Shown here piece after piece: positions 33,840 through 36,148 of a stretch of 36,148 nucleotides of DNA. Source of the DNA: Hirschia sp. (lineage in GTDB: Bacteria > Pseudomonadota > Alphaproteobacteria > Caulobacterales > Hyphomonadaceae); contig PAQI01000038.1 in the NCBI GenBank assembly GCA_002709235.1, positions 1 to 36,148 on the forward strand, written 5' to 3'. How positions within the stretch are numbered: position 1 is the first letter of the stretch; each line of letters opens with the position of its first letter. The position numbers and the translations under genes are program-made. Under the pieces are notes generated by a model, which saw nothing but the letters and a program-made list of their open reading frames with translations, did not search any database and had not been told where the DNA came from.

Positions 33840-35513
33840 CTATTCTGCAGGCTGGAGCGTGGAGTGGATATCGTTTTGCGGGGTGGCACTGACTTCGTCA
33901 CGCGCTTCGCCATGCCCAAGTGCCGTACGACAAAGATTATAGGCCATGATCACAGCACCGATGAAGTAGAGTCCCCCACCGAGCGCTCTGATCATGTAGC
34001 TGATGTGCTTGGCTTCAACTGTCTCAACGAAGCTGTATTCGAGAAAACCAAACTCATTATATGCGCGCCACATCAGGCCTTCGGTAATGCCCGCGAACCA
34101 CATGGAGATCATGTAGAACAGGATTCCTACCGTGGAGATCCAGAAATGCCATTCAACAAGGTTGTTCGAATAAAGGTCCTTGCGTTTCCAAAGCCAGGGC
34201 GCGAGGCAATAGAGCGCCCCGAAGGATATGTACCCTACCCATCCCAGCGCACCTGAATGCACATGGCCAATTCCCCATTCCGTATAATGCGATAACGCGT
34301 TCACCGCACGCACACTCATCAACGGACCTTCAAACGTAGCCATTCCATAAAAGGCCAATGACACAACCATCATGCGCACTACCGGATCTGTACGTAATTT
34401 GTCCCAGGCACCGGACAGTGTCATTACGCCATTGATCATACCCCCCCAGCTCGGCATCCACAGCATGATCGAGAAAGCCATTCCAAGAGTTTGCGCCCAT
34501 TGTGGCAATGCGGTGTAATGGAGGTGGTGAGGTCCGGCCCAGATGTAGATGAAGATCAGAGACCAGAAGTGCACGATCGACAGGCGATAAGAATAGACCG
34601 GACGATTCACACGCTTGGGTATGAAGTAATACATGATAGCCAGGAAGCCGGTCGTCAGGAAAAAGCCGACGGCATTGTGGCCATACCACCACTGTGTCAT
34701 GGCATCCTGCACACCCGCAAAGACCTGTACTGATTTTGAACCCGTCAGGCTAACTGGAACAGACAGATTGTTGACGATGTGCAGCATCGCAATCGTAACA
34801 ATGAAGGACAGGTAGAACCAGTTTGCCACATAGATATGCGGCTCTTTGCGTTTCCACAGCGTTCCCAGAAACACAAGAAGGTAACCCACCCAGACAAGCG
34901 TCAGCCACCAGTCCACATACCACTCAGGCTCAGCATATTCCTTTGACTGAGTGACCCCCACCAGATAGCCAGTGGCCGCCAGCACGATGAAGATCTGATA
35001 GCCCCAAAAGACAAACCAGGGCCACATGCCACCCGCCAGGCGAGTCCGACAGGTCCGTTGCACGACATAAAAGCTCGTTGCGATAAGCACATTCCCGCCA
35101 AAGGCAAATATGACCGCAGATGTATGAAGAGGCCGCAAGCGTCCGAAATTCGTCCAACCAAGTTCAGGGAAATAGAAGATGTTGGGAAAAGTCAGCTGCA
35201 GGGCAATGATCAATCCGACCAGCAAGCCTGCCAGCCCCCAGAAAACCGAAGCGATAACACCCCATTTAACAATGGTGTCCTCATACTCCGCCTCGTCAAA
35301 TGGATTGCGATCAGCATTATTCGATGCCCAGAATATCGTGCCTAGCAGAAAAGCCATGGCAAGACCGATAAAAGTCCAGGATTGCACTTCCATTGCCTGG
35401 TCTGCAGCATATCTCGCAATGAGCAATGCGAGGGACAAAAAGAAAACCAATGCACCACTCACCAGATAAAGGCTGGTGTTGTCGCGGTAATTATATGCGT
35501 GAGTTTGAACCAT
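33840..35513 (-). CDS. ccoN: cbb3 cytochrome oxidase subunit I (catalytic)
   Basis: The haem-copper oxidase core reducing O2 to water and pumping protons, with the high oxygen affinity used in microaerobic respiration. From the ATG at 35513 ([15 protein letters not shown]) it has 557 residues, the family norm. The open frame extends 33 codons further, but GAGGGA lies just before this ATG. About twelve helices are visible. Ligand histidines are seen in [16 protein letters not shown], in YGHNAVGFF with the cross-linked Tyr further on, in [15 protein letters not shown], and in the late helix with HVHSGALGW. It is the first gene of the eight-gene minus-strand operon. Confidence 0.96.
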   Translation of the reverse strand: MVQTHAYNYRDNTSLYLVSGALVFFLSLALLIARYAADQAMEVQSWTFIGLAMAFLLGTIFWASNNADRNPFDEAEYEDTIVKWGVIASVFWGLAGLLVGLIIALQLTFPNIFYFPELGWTNFGRLRPLHTSAVIFAFGGNVLIATSFYVVQRTCRTRLAGGMWPWFVFWGYQIFIVLAATGYLVGVTQSKEYAEPEWYVDWWLTLVWVGYLLVFLGTLWKRKEPHIYVANWFYLSFIVTIAMLHIVNNLSVPVSLTGSKSVQVFAGVQDAMTQWWYGHNAVGFFLTTGFLAIMYYFIPKRVNRPVYSYRLSIVHFWSLIFIYIWAGPHHLHYTALPQWAQTLGMAFSIMLWMPSWGGMINGVMTLSGAWDKLRTDPVVRMMVVSLAFYGMATFEGPLMSVRAVNALSHYTEWGIGHVHSGALGWVGYISFGALYCLAPWLWKRKDLYSNNLVEWHFWISTVGILFYMISMWFAGITEGLMWRAYNEFGFLEYSFVETVEAKHISYMIRALGGGLYFIGAVIMAYNLCRTALGHGEARDEVSATPQNDIHSTLQPAE

Positions 35514-35640
35514 TCCGAGTCCCTCGGTTTCAGCTTTGTGAAACTTACCGCTGAGGACAAATCGACTATATAGGGGAATGTACCTATGTGCTCCCACGTC
35601 GCGGCTCGGCAAGATCGGATCACCATTTCAAAGGAGAAAC
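35514..35640. promoter_or_regulatory. Divergent region, ccoN / small membrane protein
   Basis: It must hold promoters for the cbb3 operon and for the small gene-fixL pair within 127 bp. A GTTTC...GAAAC inverted repeat (about 35526-35543) and a TATATA-containing AT stretch near 35568 are visible. I searched by eye for the FixK/FNR palindrome TTGAT-N4-ATCAA and found no acceptable match. Confidence 0.55.
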
Positions 35641-35937
35641 ATGGTGATTGTGACGACTGGCATTACGACCGGGCTAGCACTGTTTCTTGGCGGTGCCTTG
35701 AAGATCTGGTGGCATATTCAAAATGGTAACAGCCTGACACTTACAGGTTGCCTCAACACAAAACACACCATTCAGCTTTCAGCCGCTGACATTACACAAG
35801 TACATTGTTGGGGTTGCTACGCTTTGATATTCGGCTTCTCATTGATAGCAGGCTCTATACTTTGGAGCTATCACATCAAACCGACGCACCTGCAGATCAG
35901 ATCGGTAAAAGTTTCACAAAATGACAGAGCCGTTTGA
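35641..35937 (+). CDS. Small two-helix membrane protein with a CWGC motif, upstream of fixL
   Basis: I do not recognise this 98-residue protein. The ATG at 35641 is preferred to one at 35578, as AAAGGAGAAAC precedes it directly. A first helix (about 2-22, GITTGLALFLGGALKIWW) and a second (about 58-77, CYALIFGFSLIAGSILW) flank a loop with Cys37 and a His-Cys-x-x-Cys motif (His55, Cys56, Cys59). The loop and its CxxC lie at the membrane edge, where they could bind metal or form a disulfide. The C-terminal 20 residues are basic and soluble. The gene overlaps fixL by 17 bp and diverges from ccoN, so a role linked to oxygen sensing or oxidase biogenesis is an inference from position. Confidence 0.75.
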   Translation: MVIVTTGITTGLALFLGGALKIWWHIQNGNSLTLTGCLNTKHTIQLSAADITQVHCWGCYALIFGFSLIAGSILWSYHIKPTHLQIRSVKVSQNDRAV

Positions 35938-36148
35938 TTCTCAGGATGACCAATCTCTAAGGCTGTTGCTGCAAACGGTCCTTCTGTCTGTTCCAGACGC
36001 CATGATCGTCATTGACGAAACTGGGGAGATTGTCGCCTTCAGTTCTGCGGCAGAGACTCTGTTTGGCTATTCTGCCGCTGAGGTCACAGGTAAGAATGTT
36101 AGCTTGTTGATGACCGGTAAGGATAAGCCTCACCATGATCGCTACCTC
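35921..36148 (+). CDS. fixL: FixL-type oxygen-sensor histidine kinase, N-terminal part only
   Basis: The first 76 codons of a PAS-domain sensor kinase, cut off by the window end. After a short leader (MTEPFDSQDDQSLRLLLQTV) comes SVPDAMIVIDETGEIVAFSS and then AAETLFGYSAAEVTGKNVSL, which closely follows the FixL haem-PAS opening (P-D-A-M-I-V-I-D ... F-S-x-A-A-E-x-L-F-G-Y). FixL proteins bind haem in the PAS domain and phosphorylate FixJ when oxygen is low. The haem-ligand His and the kinase domains lie beyond the window, so an ordinary PAS kinase cannot be excluded. It begins inside the small membrane-protein gene, which implies translational coupling. Confidence 0.85.
   Translation, partial: MTEPFDSQDDQSLRLLLQTVLLSVPDAMIVIDETGEIVAFSSAAETLFGYSAAEVTGKNVSLLMTGKDKPHHDRYL

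Noticed and set aside
1-36148. CRISPR array, rRNA genes, prophage or toxin-antitoxin modules
   Set aside because: No regularly spaced repeats, rRNA sequence, phage structural genes or recognisable toxin-antitoxin pair were seen on either strand.

Overview
This window looks like the chromosome of an aerobic, probably aquatic alphaproteobacterium, most like the Hyphomonadaceae/Maricaulales or a near relative. That placement is inferred from the gene set: a complete ccoNOQP-ccoGHIS (fixGHIS) cluster beside a FixL-type sensor, a metZ-apaG pair, a long dCTP deaminase-type protein, a short class I NrdA, and two TonB-dependent receptors, one next to a TPR-sulfotransferase and one next to an S9 peptidase. 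No marker gene here fixes the genus.

Layout. 1-3366: a cytochrome P450 followed by a ferredoxin-NADP reductase gene (fpr) wrecked by IS6-family elements: one internally deleted copy (1334-1840), a fragment of the fpr 5' part, one intact copy (1965-2782), then the fpr 3' part. 3443-5050: a BCCT osmolyte transporter, divergent from a TonB-dependent receptor (5396-7861), which ends in a strong terminator and is followed by a TPR-sulfotransferase and a MarR regulator. 10483-14824: dcd-like gene divergent from metZ, apaG and trkH. 14900-19442: a putative lipoprotein, nrdA with a tandem NrdR-box promoter, a free methionine-R-sulfoxide reductase, and a SPOR-domain protein. 19511-20485: a radical SAM enzyme with a Cys-rich tail. 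20943-26405: a very large TonB-dependent receptor and a secreted S9 peptidase, each closed by a clear terminator. 26479-27368: msrA and tRNA-Ser(GGA), then a 215-bp IS6 relic. 27662-35513: the whole cbb3 oxidase operon on the minus strand, including two small genes, ccoS (50 aa) and ccoQ (53 aa). 35641-36148: a small two-helix membrane protein whose gene overlaps the start of fixL, cut by the window end.

How the genes work together. The cbb3 oxidase, its copper, haem and assembly factors, and the FixL oxygen sensor form a microaerobic respiration module. The second receptor and the S9 peptidase fit peptide capture and hydrolysis. The P450 has probably lost its dedicated reductase through IS6 activity.

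The points most worth a second look are the CWGC small membrane protein wedged between ccoN and fixL, the uncharacterised radical SAM/SPASM-like protein, the three IS6 copies in different stages of internal deletion, and the duplicated NrdR-like box upstream of nrdA.
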